Source: Prevotella sp. (GTDB lineage: Bacteria; Bacteroidota; Bacteroidia; Bacteroidales; Bacteroidaceae). From it: a stretch of DNA of 64,000 nt. Position 1 is the stretch's first letter. Each line of letters opens with the position of its first letter. Positions 58,314 through 64,000 of the stretch are shown here, piece after piece. Made by a program: the position numbers and the translations under genes. Where the stretch lies: contig JAFTGB010000052.1 in the NCBI GenBank assembly GCA_017458125.1, forward strand, positions 1-64,000, in the 5' to 3' direction. Under the pieces are notes generated by a model that was not told the origin of the DNA, ran no database searches, and saw nothing but the letters and a program-made list of their open reading frames with translations.

Positions 58314-58400
58314 CAAAGCCGCTGACGGCTAATGTCAAAGCAGGAAGCCTTGTCTGGCACGATTTTCCGCCGTTTCTGTCAAAGCTGTCGGACAAAGAAA

Positions 58401-58430
58401 AGGGGGCGCGCCCTCATGGCGCACCCCCTA
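58401..58430 (-). terminator. Terminator after the secreted-protein gene
   Basis: AGGGGGCGCGCC pairs with GGCGCACCCCCT (one G-T pair), followed on the minus strand by TTTTC. It lies 24 bases after the stop codon at 58455. Confidence 0.8.
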
Positions 58431-58454
58431 AAGACCATTGTTTAAAGGGAAATA

Positions 58455-59426
58455 TCAAAAGAACTTGCGACCGTTCTGCACCTTCACACCCTTGAAGTCC
58501 TTGCTGACCTGCTGACCAGCGAGGTTGAAGATGGGAGCGTCGGCATCAAGTTCGGCCTTCACGTTGGCAATGCCAGTGCCTTCGCCGGGAGCGAAATAGA
58601 AACCGTAGATACCAATCTGGCTCTTGGGGTTGAACAGCCAGTAGGTCTTGCCAGCCTCAACGGCAAAGTCAATGAAGCCCAACACGGGACGATTCTGCGT
58701 AATGCTGTTGGTGTGCTGCAGAACGTAGTCGGCAGCCATCGGGCCTACGTTGAAGTATTTTGCCGTGCCCTCCTCAGCGTTGCCCTCGTAGGCAAAGCCC
58801 GTGTTCTGGTAGTAGATGCTTACCGTAACGGTGGCAGGATCCAGAGGCTGCTTGGTGGTCTCGTCCACTATATAAGTGGGGTTCTGATTCTTGTTGCCAT
58901 AGATAGCTACACGCAAGTCGCCGCTCTTGGTGACAGCAAACTTATAGTAGGCACCCTTAGCAGGCATAGCCGTTGCGCCCGGCTCCCAGTAGGTGCCATA
59001 CACGCGGTGCGAGGTACCGTTGTCCGTCTCCTCGTCAAACTCCCAGTGGGTAAACTCGGGGTTGCCCTGAGGCATCAGGTACTTGGCAAACTGCGGCGTG
59101 CAGTCAGCGGTAATCAATGCGTCGTTGCCGTCAACACTACCCTTCAGTTCCCAAGCCTTGTCGGCGGTCTCAAGGTTCTTGTCGCCATTGGGTGTCGACT
59201 CGCCCGTCATCTCGATGCCGTCTAACGTCACCTTGATGGTCGACGAGTTCAGCGAACCGGGCACACTGGTATCGGGGGCCTCGGCAGTTCCTGCGCCATA
59301 GATGCCCTCAGTCAGGGTGGTCATGGTAGCGGTAGAAAGGTCGAACTCTGCGGCTTTCCACGTCACCTGTGCATTCATACTCATGGCAACGAAAGCCATG
59401 CTAACAAGGGTAAAAATTTTCTTCAT
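58455..59426 (-). CDS. Secreted protein with C-terminal sorting-like tail
   Basis: 323 residues. Signal peptide MKKIFTLVSMAFVAMSMNAQ. A beta-rich mature part with aromatic-rich strands (KGAYYKFAVTKSGDLRVAIYG, GKTYWLFNPKSQIGIYGFYF, in pieces) and the ending NLAGQQVSKDFKGVKVQNGRKFF, in pieces, a tail typical of secreted Prevotella proteins and related to type IX secretion C-terminal domains. No catalytic motif. A carbohydrate-binding or surface role beside the pectin operon is possible. The ATG at 59426 is preferred to an upstream TTG. Confidence 0.75.
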   Translation of the reverse strand: MKKIFTLVSMAFVAMSMNAQVTWKAAEFDLSTATMTTLTEGIYGAGTAEAPDTSVPGSLNSSTIKVTLDGIEMTGESTPNGDKNLETADKAWELKGSVDGNDALITADCTPQFAKYLMPQGNPEFTHWEFDEETDNGTSHRVYGTYWEPGATAMPAKGAYYKFAVTKSGDLRVAIYGNKNQNPTYIVDETTKQPLDPATVTVSIYYQNTGFAYEGNAEEGTAKYFNVGPMAADYVLQHTNSITQNRPVLGFIDFAVEAGKTYWLFNPKSQIGIYGFYFAPGEGTGIANVKAELDADAPIFNLAGQQVSKDFKGVKVQNGRKFF

Positions 59427-59465
59427 AATCAATTGTTTTTAAGTTAATGAAACAGTATCTGCGTG

Positions 59466-59473
59466 CAAATTTA
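59466..59473 (-). promoter_or_regulatory. -7 box of the secreted-protein gene
   Basis: TAaaTTTG on the minus strand, 39 bases before the ATG. Confidence 0.7.
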
Positions 59474-59616
59474 GGGCTTTTTTGACAAATATCCAAATTT
59501 TTTGTCAATTAGTTGTAGATTAGACGGTTATTTAACCTGCACAAGGTTCGGAATGCAAATAGAATGAATGATTATACGGCAAAAGTGAATTAATGCTAAA
59601 ATAATGGGCCGAACTA

Positions 59617-59647
59617 TTGCAAATATCATTTTTTTTCTTTATATTTG
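59617..59647 (+). promoter_or_regulatory. Promoter of the 35-residue gene
   Basis: TTG (59617-59619), 20 bases, TAtaTTTG (59640-59647). Confidence 0.75.
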
Positions 59648-59699
59648 CTGCGTGATTGTAAACTTATGCCTAACTAACTAAAATACGGAGGACACAACT

Positions 59700-59807
59700 A
59701 TGAGAACTCAAAAAATGTTTAACGAAGAGGCCTATGACCTCGACAACCAGTACAACGAAGAGGACGAGCGCTACATGCGCAACGACACCAGCATCTGGTA
59801 CAACTAA
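59700..59807 (+). CDS. 35-residue acidic protein of unknown function
   Basis: Encodes MRTQKMFNEEAYDLDNQYNE then EDERYMRNDTSIWYN. It is acidic, rich in Asn and Tyr, with no hydrophobic segment, so probably cytoplasmic. It is framed by every element of a gene: a promoter with correct spacing, a strong Shine-Dalgarno (GGAGG, nine bases before the ATG), and a terminator 30 bases after the stop. Codon use matches the GC-rich neighbours (GACGAGCGC, AACGACACC). No homologue is recognised. Confidence 0.75.
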   Translation: MRTQKMFNEEAYDLDNQYNEEDERYMRNDTSIWYN

Positions 59808-59837
59808 AGTCTGAGCGCAAAAGGAAAAGAAAAAAAC

Positions 59838-59887
59838 TGCTGCCGCCTGCCCGGAAGACCGTCCAAGGCAAGGCGGCAGTAATTTTT
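59838..59887 (+). terminator. Terminator of the 35-residue gene
   Basis: CTGCCGCCT pairs with AGGCGGCAG, with an inner TGCC/GGCA, followed by TAATTTTTT. Confidence 0.85.
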
Positions 59888-59922
59888 TCGGCTTTTCACT
59901 GCTCACTTCTCACTTTTTTTCG

Positions 59923-59930
59923 TACCTTTG
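59923..59930 (+). promoter_or_regulatory. -7 box of the DUF6621-like gene
   Basis: TAccTTTG, with five bases between it and the ATG at 59936, so a leaderless transcript is likely. Confidence 0.75.
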
Positions 59931-59935
59931 CAACT

Positions 59936-60523
59936 ATGAACGACACGAAATGGACGGAGAACATCATACTGGTTGACGCTGACTACGTGGACGGCGTTGC
60001 CTTTAACCTCATTGTCAACTTTGAGCGCATGCTGGGACGACGCATACCACAGGCCGACATGGCACGGTGGATAGAGTGCGTGGCACTGGACGGCGGGCTG
60101 AAGCCGCAGGCTGACGGCAGCAACGTGACGCAGGTGGTGCTGGTGCACGAGAAAGCACAAATGGACAATTTCCTGCCAGGCATGCTGGAAGAGTTGGACG
60201 GCAAGGCGTTCAAGGGAGACGTGGGCGAGTTCCTCATCAGCTGCGTCAAAGTGGAGGAGATGGTGACCAAGGACGACCTGTTCGCCGACTCGCTGCGCAT
60301 CGTCAGCAGCGCCCCGGAGGTGCGCCGCCTGATGGTGGTGCCTGACGCGGAACACGACTACGACAAGGTGCGCCAGACACTGCGTCATGCCGACGACGAG
60401 AAGCGCATCACCGTCTTTGCCATGCAGCCCATGACGGGCGGACAGTTCCGTCAGGAGATACTCGGCTACTCGCTGATGGCTGCACTCGGCATCAGGGGGG
60501 AGGAGTTGAGAATTGAAAATTGA
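59936..60523 (+). CDS. DUF6621-like cytoplasmic protein
   Basis: 195 residues. ENIILVDADYVDGVAFNLIVNFERMLGR, in pieces, at the start, VALDGGL, VVLVHEKAQMDNFLPG in the middle and a GYSLMAALGI end resemble DUF6621 of Bacteroidales (from memory, moderate certainty). No signal peptide and no catalytic motif. It precedes the carboxynorspermidine dehydrogenase gene, with a spacer filled by heptamers (60505-60567). Confidence 0.65.
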   Translation: MNDTKWTENIILVDADYVDGVAFNLIVNFERMLGRRIPQADMARWIECVALDGGLKPQADGSNVTQVVLVHEKAQMDNFLPGMLEELDGKAFKGDVGEFLISCVKVEEMVTKDDLFADSLRIVSSAPEVRRLMVVPDAEHDYDKVRQTLRHADDEKRITVFAMQPMTGGQFRQEILGYSLMAALGIRGEELRIEN

Positions 60524-60570
60524 AAATTACAAATAGTAAATCGTAAATCAGTAAATCGTAAATAACAAAG

Positions 60571-61839
60571 ATGAGTAGGGTTTTAATGATTGGCGCCGGT
60601 GGCGTCGCAACAGTGGCAGCGTTCAAGATAGCACAGAACGCTGACGTGTTCACAGAGTTTATGATTGCAAGTCGCAGAAAGGAGAAATGCGACGCCATTG
60701 TGGAGGCGATAAAGAAGAAGCAGGAAGCAAACTCTTCACTCTTCACTCTTCACTCTTCAATTAACATCCAGACCGCCCAAGTGGACGCTGACGACGTGGA
60801 ACAGCTCAAGGCACTGTTCAACGACTTCAAGCCCGAACTGGTCATCAACCTGGCACTGCCCTATCAGGACCTGACCATCATGGAAGCCTGTCTGGCTTGC
60901 GGATGCTCCTACCTGGACACGGCAAACTACGAGCCGAAGGACGAGGCACACTTTGAATACTCATGGCAGTGGGCCTACCGCGAACGGTTCAAGGAGGCCG
61001 GACTGACGGCCATACTGGGATGCGGCTTCGACCCAGGCGTGACCAGCATCTACACGGCATACGCCGCCAAGCACCACTTCGACGCCATAGAGTATCTGGA
61101 CATCGTAGACTGTAATGCCGGCGACCACCACAAGGCGTTCGCCACTAACTTCAATCCCGAAATCAACATCCGCGAGATTACCCAGAAGGGACTCTACTGG
61201 GAGAACGGCAAGTGGGTGGAGACGGAACCGTTAGAGATTCACAAAGACCTCACCTACCCCAACATCGGACCGCGCGACAGCTACCTGCTGCACCATGAGG
61301 AGATAGAGTCGCTGGTGCTGAACTTCCCCACCATCAAGCGCGCCCGCTTCTGGATGACCTTCGGGCAGCAGTACCTGAAGCACCTTGAAGTGATACAGAA
61401 CATCGGCATGAGCCGCATCGACGAGATAGAGTATGAGGCACCGCTGGCCGACGGTACAGGCACAGCCCGGGTAAAGATTGTGCCCCTGCAGTTCCTGAAG
61501 GCTGTGCTGCCCAACCCGCAGGACTTGGGCGAGAACTACGAGGGCGAGACTTCGATAGGCTGTCGCATACGCGGCATAGGAAAGGACGGCAAGGAGCACA
61601 CCTATTATATATATAACAACTGTTCGCACCGCGCGGCCTACGAGGAGACAGGCATGCAGGGCGTCAGCTACACCACGGGCGTGCCGGCCATGATTGGCGC
61701 CATGATGTTCTGCAAAGGACTGTGGAAGAAGCCCGGCGTCTTCAACGTCGAGGAGTTCGACCCCAACCCCTTCATGGAACAGCTCAACCAGCAGGGCCTG
61801 CCGTGGAACGAACAATTCGATATGGATATCGAATTGTAG
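60571..61839 (+). CDS. Carboxynorspermidine/saccharopine dehydrogenase family
   Basis: 422 residues. NAD(P)-binding start VLMIGAGGVATVAAFKIA; ALPYQDLTIMEACLACGCSYLDTANYE, in pieces, and GCGFDPGVTSIYTAYA are diagnostic for the carboxynorspermidine dehydrogenase branch, which condenses a diamine with aspartate semialdehyde on the way to spermidine or norspermidine. The insert NSSLFTLHSSI (about residues 53-63) is encoded by four CTCTTCA heptamers (60730-60759), in a loop after the second Rossmann helix. The matching decarboxylase is not in the window. Confidence 0.88.
   Translation: MSRVLMIGAGGVATVAAFKIAQNADVFTEFMIASRRKEKCDAIVEAIKKKQEANSSLFTLHSSINIQTAQVDADDVEQLKALFNDFKPELVINLALPYQDLTIMEACLACGCSYLDTANYEPKDEAHFEYSWQWAYRERFKEAGLTAILGCGFDPGVTSIYTAYAAKHHFDAIEYLDIVDCNAGDHHKAFATNFNPEINIREITQKGLYWENGKWVETEPLEIHKDLTYPNIGPRDSYLLHHEEIESLVLNFPTIKRARFWMTFGQQYLKHLEVIQNIGMSRIDEIEYEAPLADGTGTARVKIVPLQFLKAVLPNPQDLGENYEGETSIGCRIRGIGKDGKEHTYYIYNNCSHRAAYEETGMQGVSYTTGVPAMIGAMMFCKGLWKKPGVFNVEEFDPNPFMEQLNQQGLPWNEQFDMDIEL
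60730..60759 (+). repeat. In-frame heptamer insert in the carboxynorspermidine dehydrogenase gene
   Basis: CTCTTCA repeated four times in tandem, encoding NSSLFTLHSS. The frame is kept. Confidence 0.85.
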
Positions 61840-61869
61840 AAGCAAGAGGCAAGAAGCAAGAAGCAAGAG
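61838..61869. repeat. Left inverted repeat of the four-helix-bundle cassette
   Basis: 32 bases of AGAAGCA/AGAGGCA heptamers beginning on the last base of the dehydrogenase stop codon. They match the reverse complement of 62313-62344 at 28 of 32 positions. Confidence 0.75.
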
Positions 61870-61896
61870 AAGAGAATAGTCGCATAACGGGAAATA

Positions 61897-62274
61897 ATGG
61901 ACGACTTCTATTATAGAAAGCTAAAGGTGTACCACATCTCAAAACAATTGGTAGCTGACATCTACCAGTTGCTTGACCATTTCCCACCGAAAGAACGACA
62001 GGCTCTTACAAATCAACTTCAAAGAGCTGCCATTTCTATTCCTTCAAATATCGCAGAGGGCATGGGACGGTTTTCTATCAAGGAGAGAATTCGTTTTATA
62101 GAAATTGCTTTTGGTTCATTAACTGAAACCATGTGCCAATTGGAACTTGCTGAAACCTTGAAATACATTACTCCAGAGCAGTTACATACACAAGAAATTA
62201 AGATAAAAGAAATTGCTCGCATGCTATTAGGACTCAAAAAGACATTAGAAGACAAACAAAATAAAATAAATTAA
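61897..62274 (+). CDS. Four-helix-bundle protein (23S rRNA IVS/S23 family)
   Basis: 125 residues of the TIGR02436 'four helix bundle' family: YYRKLKVYHISKQLVADIYQ, LTNQLQRAAISIPSNIAEG, GRFSIKERIRFIEIAFGSL, in pieces, and a C-terminal helix. Members are encoded inside 23S rRNA intervening sequences and as stand-alone genes, and resemble the avd proteins of diversity-generating retroelements. Codon use is AT-rich, unlike dehydrogenase and recA on either side. Imperfect 32-bp inverted repeats flank it (61838 and 62313), suggesting an inserted cassette. Confidence 0.88.
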   Translation: MDDFYYRKLKVYHISKQLVADIYQLLDHFPPKERQALTNQLQRAAISIPSNIAEGMGRFSIKERIRFIEIAFGSLTETMCQLELAETLKYITPEQLHTQEIKIKEIARMLLGLKKTLEDKQNKIN

Positions 62275-62312
62275 ATTAATAACTAAAGGAAAGAACATGT
62301 GGCATAAGTAAT

Positions 62313-62344
62313 CTCTTGCTTCTTGCCTCATGCTTCTTGCCTCT
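62313..62344. repeat. Right inverted repeat of the four-helix-bundle cassette
   Basis: CTCTTGC/TTCTTGC heptamers, the reverse complement of 61838-61869. It ends 16 bases before the recA ATG, so it forms the recA leader. Confidence 0.75.
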
Positions 62345-62360
62345 AAAAGAAGCAACTACT

Positions 62361-63392
62361 ATGGCAAAAAAAGAAACAGAAGGCGAGGCCCTAAGCCCGC
62401 AACAGGAGAAGATGAAAGCCCTGCAGGCTGCCATGTCGAAGATTGAGAAAGACTTCGGCAAGGGAAGCATCATGCGCATGGGCGACGAACAGATAGAGAA
62501 CGTGGAGGTCATACCCACGGGAAGCATAGGGCTGAACGCCGCACTCGGCGTAGGCGGATACCCCAAGGGACGCATCATAGAAATATACGGCCCGGAGTCG
62601 AGCGGTAAGACGACACTGGCCATTCACGCCATTGCCGAGGCACAGAAGGCGGGCGGCATTGCGGCATTCATAGACGCTGAGCATGCCTTCGACCGCTTCT
62701 ACGCACAGAAGTTGGGCGTGGACATTGACAACCTCTACATATCGCAGCCCGACAACGGCGAGCAGGCTCTGGAGATTGCTGACCAGCTGATCCGTTCAAG
62801 TGCCATCGACATCCTGGTGGTTGACTCGGTGGCCGCACTGACTCCGAAGAAGGAGATAGAGGGCGACATGGGTGACTCGGCCGTGGGTCTGCACGCCCGT
62901 CTGATGTCACAGGCACTGCGCAAACTGACGGCAACCATCGCCAAGACCAACACAACGTGCATCTTCATCAACCAGCTGCGCGAGAAAATCGGCGTCATGT
63001 TTGGCAATCCCGAAACGACAACGGGTGGTAACGCCCTGAAGTTCTATGCTTCAGTGCGCTTGGACATCCGCCGCGTTACCAGCATCAAGGACGGCGACCA
63101 GGTCATCGGCAACCAGGTGCGCGTAAAGGTGGTGAAGAACAAGGTGGCTCCCCCCTTCCGCAAGGCGGAGTTTGAAATCACCTTCGGCGAAGGCATCTCG
63201 AAGATTGGAGAGATTGTGGACTTGGGCGTGGAGTACGGCATCATCAAGAAGAGCGGCTCGTGGTTCTCGTACGGAGACTCGAAACTGGCTCAGGGGCGCG
63301 ACGGCACCAAGCAGCTGCTGAAGGACAATCCTGAGCTGTGCGAGGAACTGGAAGAGAAAATCATGCAGGCCATCTCGGACAAAGAGGAATAA
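62361..63392 (+). CDS. recA: Recombinase RecA
   Basis: ATP-dependent strand-exchange protein and SOS co-protease; 343 residues. Seen: [20 protein letters not shown] (Walker A at 77-84), [19 protein letters not shown], in pieces, [10 protein letters not shown]-type Walker B ([18 protein letters not shown]), and [17 protein letters not shown]. The ATG at 62361 is chosen; the upstream in-frame TTG (62316) would translate the repeat. No SOS box is obvious in the short leader, which is the right repeat of the neighbouring cassette. Confidence 0.96.
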   Translation: MAKKETEGEALSPQQEKMKALQAAMSKIEKDFGKGSIMRMGDEQIENVEVIPTGSIGLNAALGVGGYPKGRIIEIYGPESSGKTTLAIHAIAEAQKAGGIAAFIDAEHAFDRFYAQKLGVDIDNLYISQPDNGEQALEIADQLIRSSAIDILVVDSVAALTPKKEIEGDMGDSAVGLHARLMSQALRKLTATIAKTNTTCIFINQLREKIGVMFGNPETTTGGNALKFYASVRLDIRRVTSIKDGDQVIGNQVRVKVVKNKVAPPFRKAEFEITFGEGISKIGEIVDLGVEYGIIKKSGSWFSYGDSKLAQGRDGTKQLLKDNPELCEELEEKIMQAISDKEE

Positions 63393-63410
63393 GCTGAAAG
63401 GCAACAGACG

Positions 63411-63455
63411 AAAGCAGCCGCCCGCTTCCGGTAAGGAAACGGGCGGCTGTTTGTG
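63411..63455. terminator. Terminator between recA and the convergent gene
   Basis: CAGCCGCCCGCTTCC pairs with GGAAACGGGCGGCTG (short loop), followed by TTTG. It serves recA and possibly the convergent lipoprotein gene. Confidence 0.8.
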
Positions 63456-63466
63456 CTTAGCATGAC

Positions 63467-64000
63467 TTAATCGGGGAACAGCATGCTGTCGCCGGGCTTG
63501 ACGCCGAAGGAGCCTTTGGTAGGCGATACGGTCTGCTTGCTGCCACCCGTACTCCACTTGAGGGCACGTCCGCCGGCTTTCTTCACCAGTCCCTCGCTGT
63601 CAAACTGCACAACGAGCGTCACACCATTAGAACGGTTGTAGAGCCATTCTGTCAGTCCACCACTGCCGGTAATGACAGAGACTGGCTCGCCGACGGCCAG
63701 CTTCACCTCCTCTTTCGTCATGCCGGGGATGACACGGCCCTCACGGATGGCGGCACGGGTCTCCATGGTTGTGGCCAGGTCCTGACCTTCGCCCATGCCG
63801 AACAGCACTCCGAAATAGTCGTCCTTGTTGCCGCTGGCTGCTGCCGTCGACTGGTTGAAGGTGACATCCTTGTAATAGATGCGGCGACTCTCGGTCTCGC
63901 GCAGCGTAAGGGTGAAGTAGTCCTTGTTTTTGACTGGGCGAATTTCGTCGATGATGAAGCCGGTAAAGCGGGGCACCTTGACATCGCGAACCTTTCCGGC
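63467..64000 (-). CDS. SmpA/BamE-like domain protein, partial
   Basis: The 5' end lies outside the window; the frame is open to base 64000. The visible 178 residues contain IREGRVIPGMTKEEVKLAVGEP, in pieces, followed by LTEWLYNRSNGVTLVVQFDSEGLV, the SmpA/OmlA (BamE-like) fold found in envelope lipoproteins, and a beta-rich region before it (DYFTLTLRETESRRIYYKDVTF, in pieces). Probably a periplasmic or outer-membrane protein; its start cannot be judged. Confidence 0.65.
   Translation of the reverse strand, partial: AGKVRDVKVPRFTGFIIDEIRPVKNKDYFTLTLRETESRRIYYKDVTFNQSTAAASGNKDDYFGVLFGMGEGQDLATTMETRAAIREGRVIPGMTKEEVKLAVGEPVSVITGSGGLTEWLYNRSNGVTLVVQFDSEGLVKKAGGRALKWSTGGSKQTVSPTKGSFGVKPGDSMLFPD

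Noticed and set aside
62316-62360. Extended recA start (TTG)
   Set aside because: It would translate the inverted repeat; recognised RecA proteins begin near MAKKE.

Overview
The window looks like chromosomal DNA of a Prevotellaceae member (Prevotella/Segatella-like, order Bacteroidales). Evidence seen: nearly every transcription unit has a Bacteroidetes-type promoter (TTTG or TTG, about 20 bases, then TAnnTTTG); Shine-Dalgarno sites are rare; and there are order-typical families: a hybrid two-component regulator, HU-like protein with a smalltalk peptide, DUF4248, DUF4369, AsnA, type B L31, and secreted pectinases. Most of the window is GC-rich core genome, interrupted by one AT-rich island.

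Layout. 1-2,750: inverted-repeat DNA, L31 (rpmE2), a secreted nuclease and glutathione peroxidase. 2,756-10,483: trxB, a hybrid histidine kinase without a sensor domain, a Na+/solute symporter, a TrpB2-type tryptophan synthase, a 22-bp mosaic repeat array, Hsp20 and a DUF3089 hydrolase. 10,496-20,475: mfd, a dolichol-phosphate-mannose-synthase-like transferase, and a minus-strand run with plsC, a phosphoesterase, a stand-alone MetH activation domain, dihydroorotase and a DUF4369 lipoprotein, then a DivIC/FtsB-like protein. 20,576-23,735: dnaX, asnA and tRNA-Arg(CCG).

23,691-32,102 is an integrated element of about 8.4 kb. It is bounded by a 46-bp direct repeat of the tRNA 3' part and starts with a tyrosine recombinase behind four arm-type repeats, with a fifth at the other end. 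It carries an Abi/HEPN protein, a probable small RNA, seven AT-rich genes for unrecognised envelope and membrane proteins behind a structured leader, and two overlapping genes of plasmid/phage type (DUF6633-like and DUF6291-like). No relaxase was found.

32,103-34,450 is a junkyard around an HU-like operon: gene fragments, an IS3 transposase remnant, phased repeats and probable curved DNA. 34,484-41,497: bcp, an unknown protein, ADP-forming acyl-CoA synthetase, cellobiose phosphorylase and NhaD. 41,725-46,028: a truncated XRE regulator and two PAS kinases, one lacking its phospho-accepting histidine. 46,208-53,133: frr, rsgA, a minus-strand operon (SPFH protein, ribbon-helix-helix protein, DUF1648 protein, hydrolase, sugar mutarotase, aldose epimerase) and mnmA. 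53,143-59,426: a pectin operon (pectate lyase, then a pectate lyase-pectin methylesterase fusion) with an upstream array of four palindromes, and a secreted protein. 59,700-64,000: a 35-residue protein gene, a DUF6621-like gene, carboxynorspermidine dehydrogenase, a four-helix-bundle gene between inverted repeats, recA and a partial lipoprotein gene.

The most unusual window-wide signal is a family of degenerate heptamer tandem repeats. They sit between genes, often as inverted pairs acting as likely terminators, and also lie in frame inside mfd (twice), rsgA, mnmA and the carboxynorspermidine dehydrogenase gene. A second theme is arrays with an exact 22-bp period at three unrelated loci. All functional statements rest on motif recognition by eye; no database search was run.
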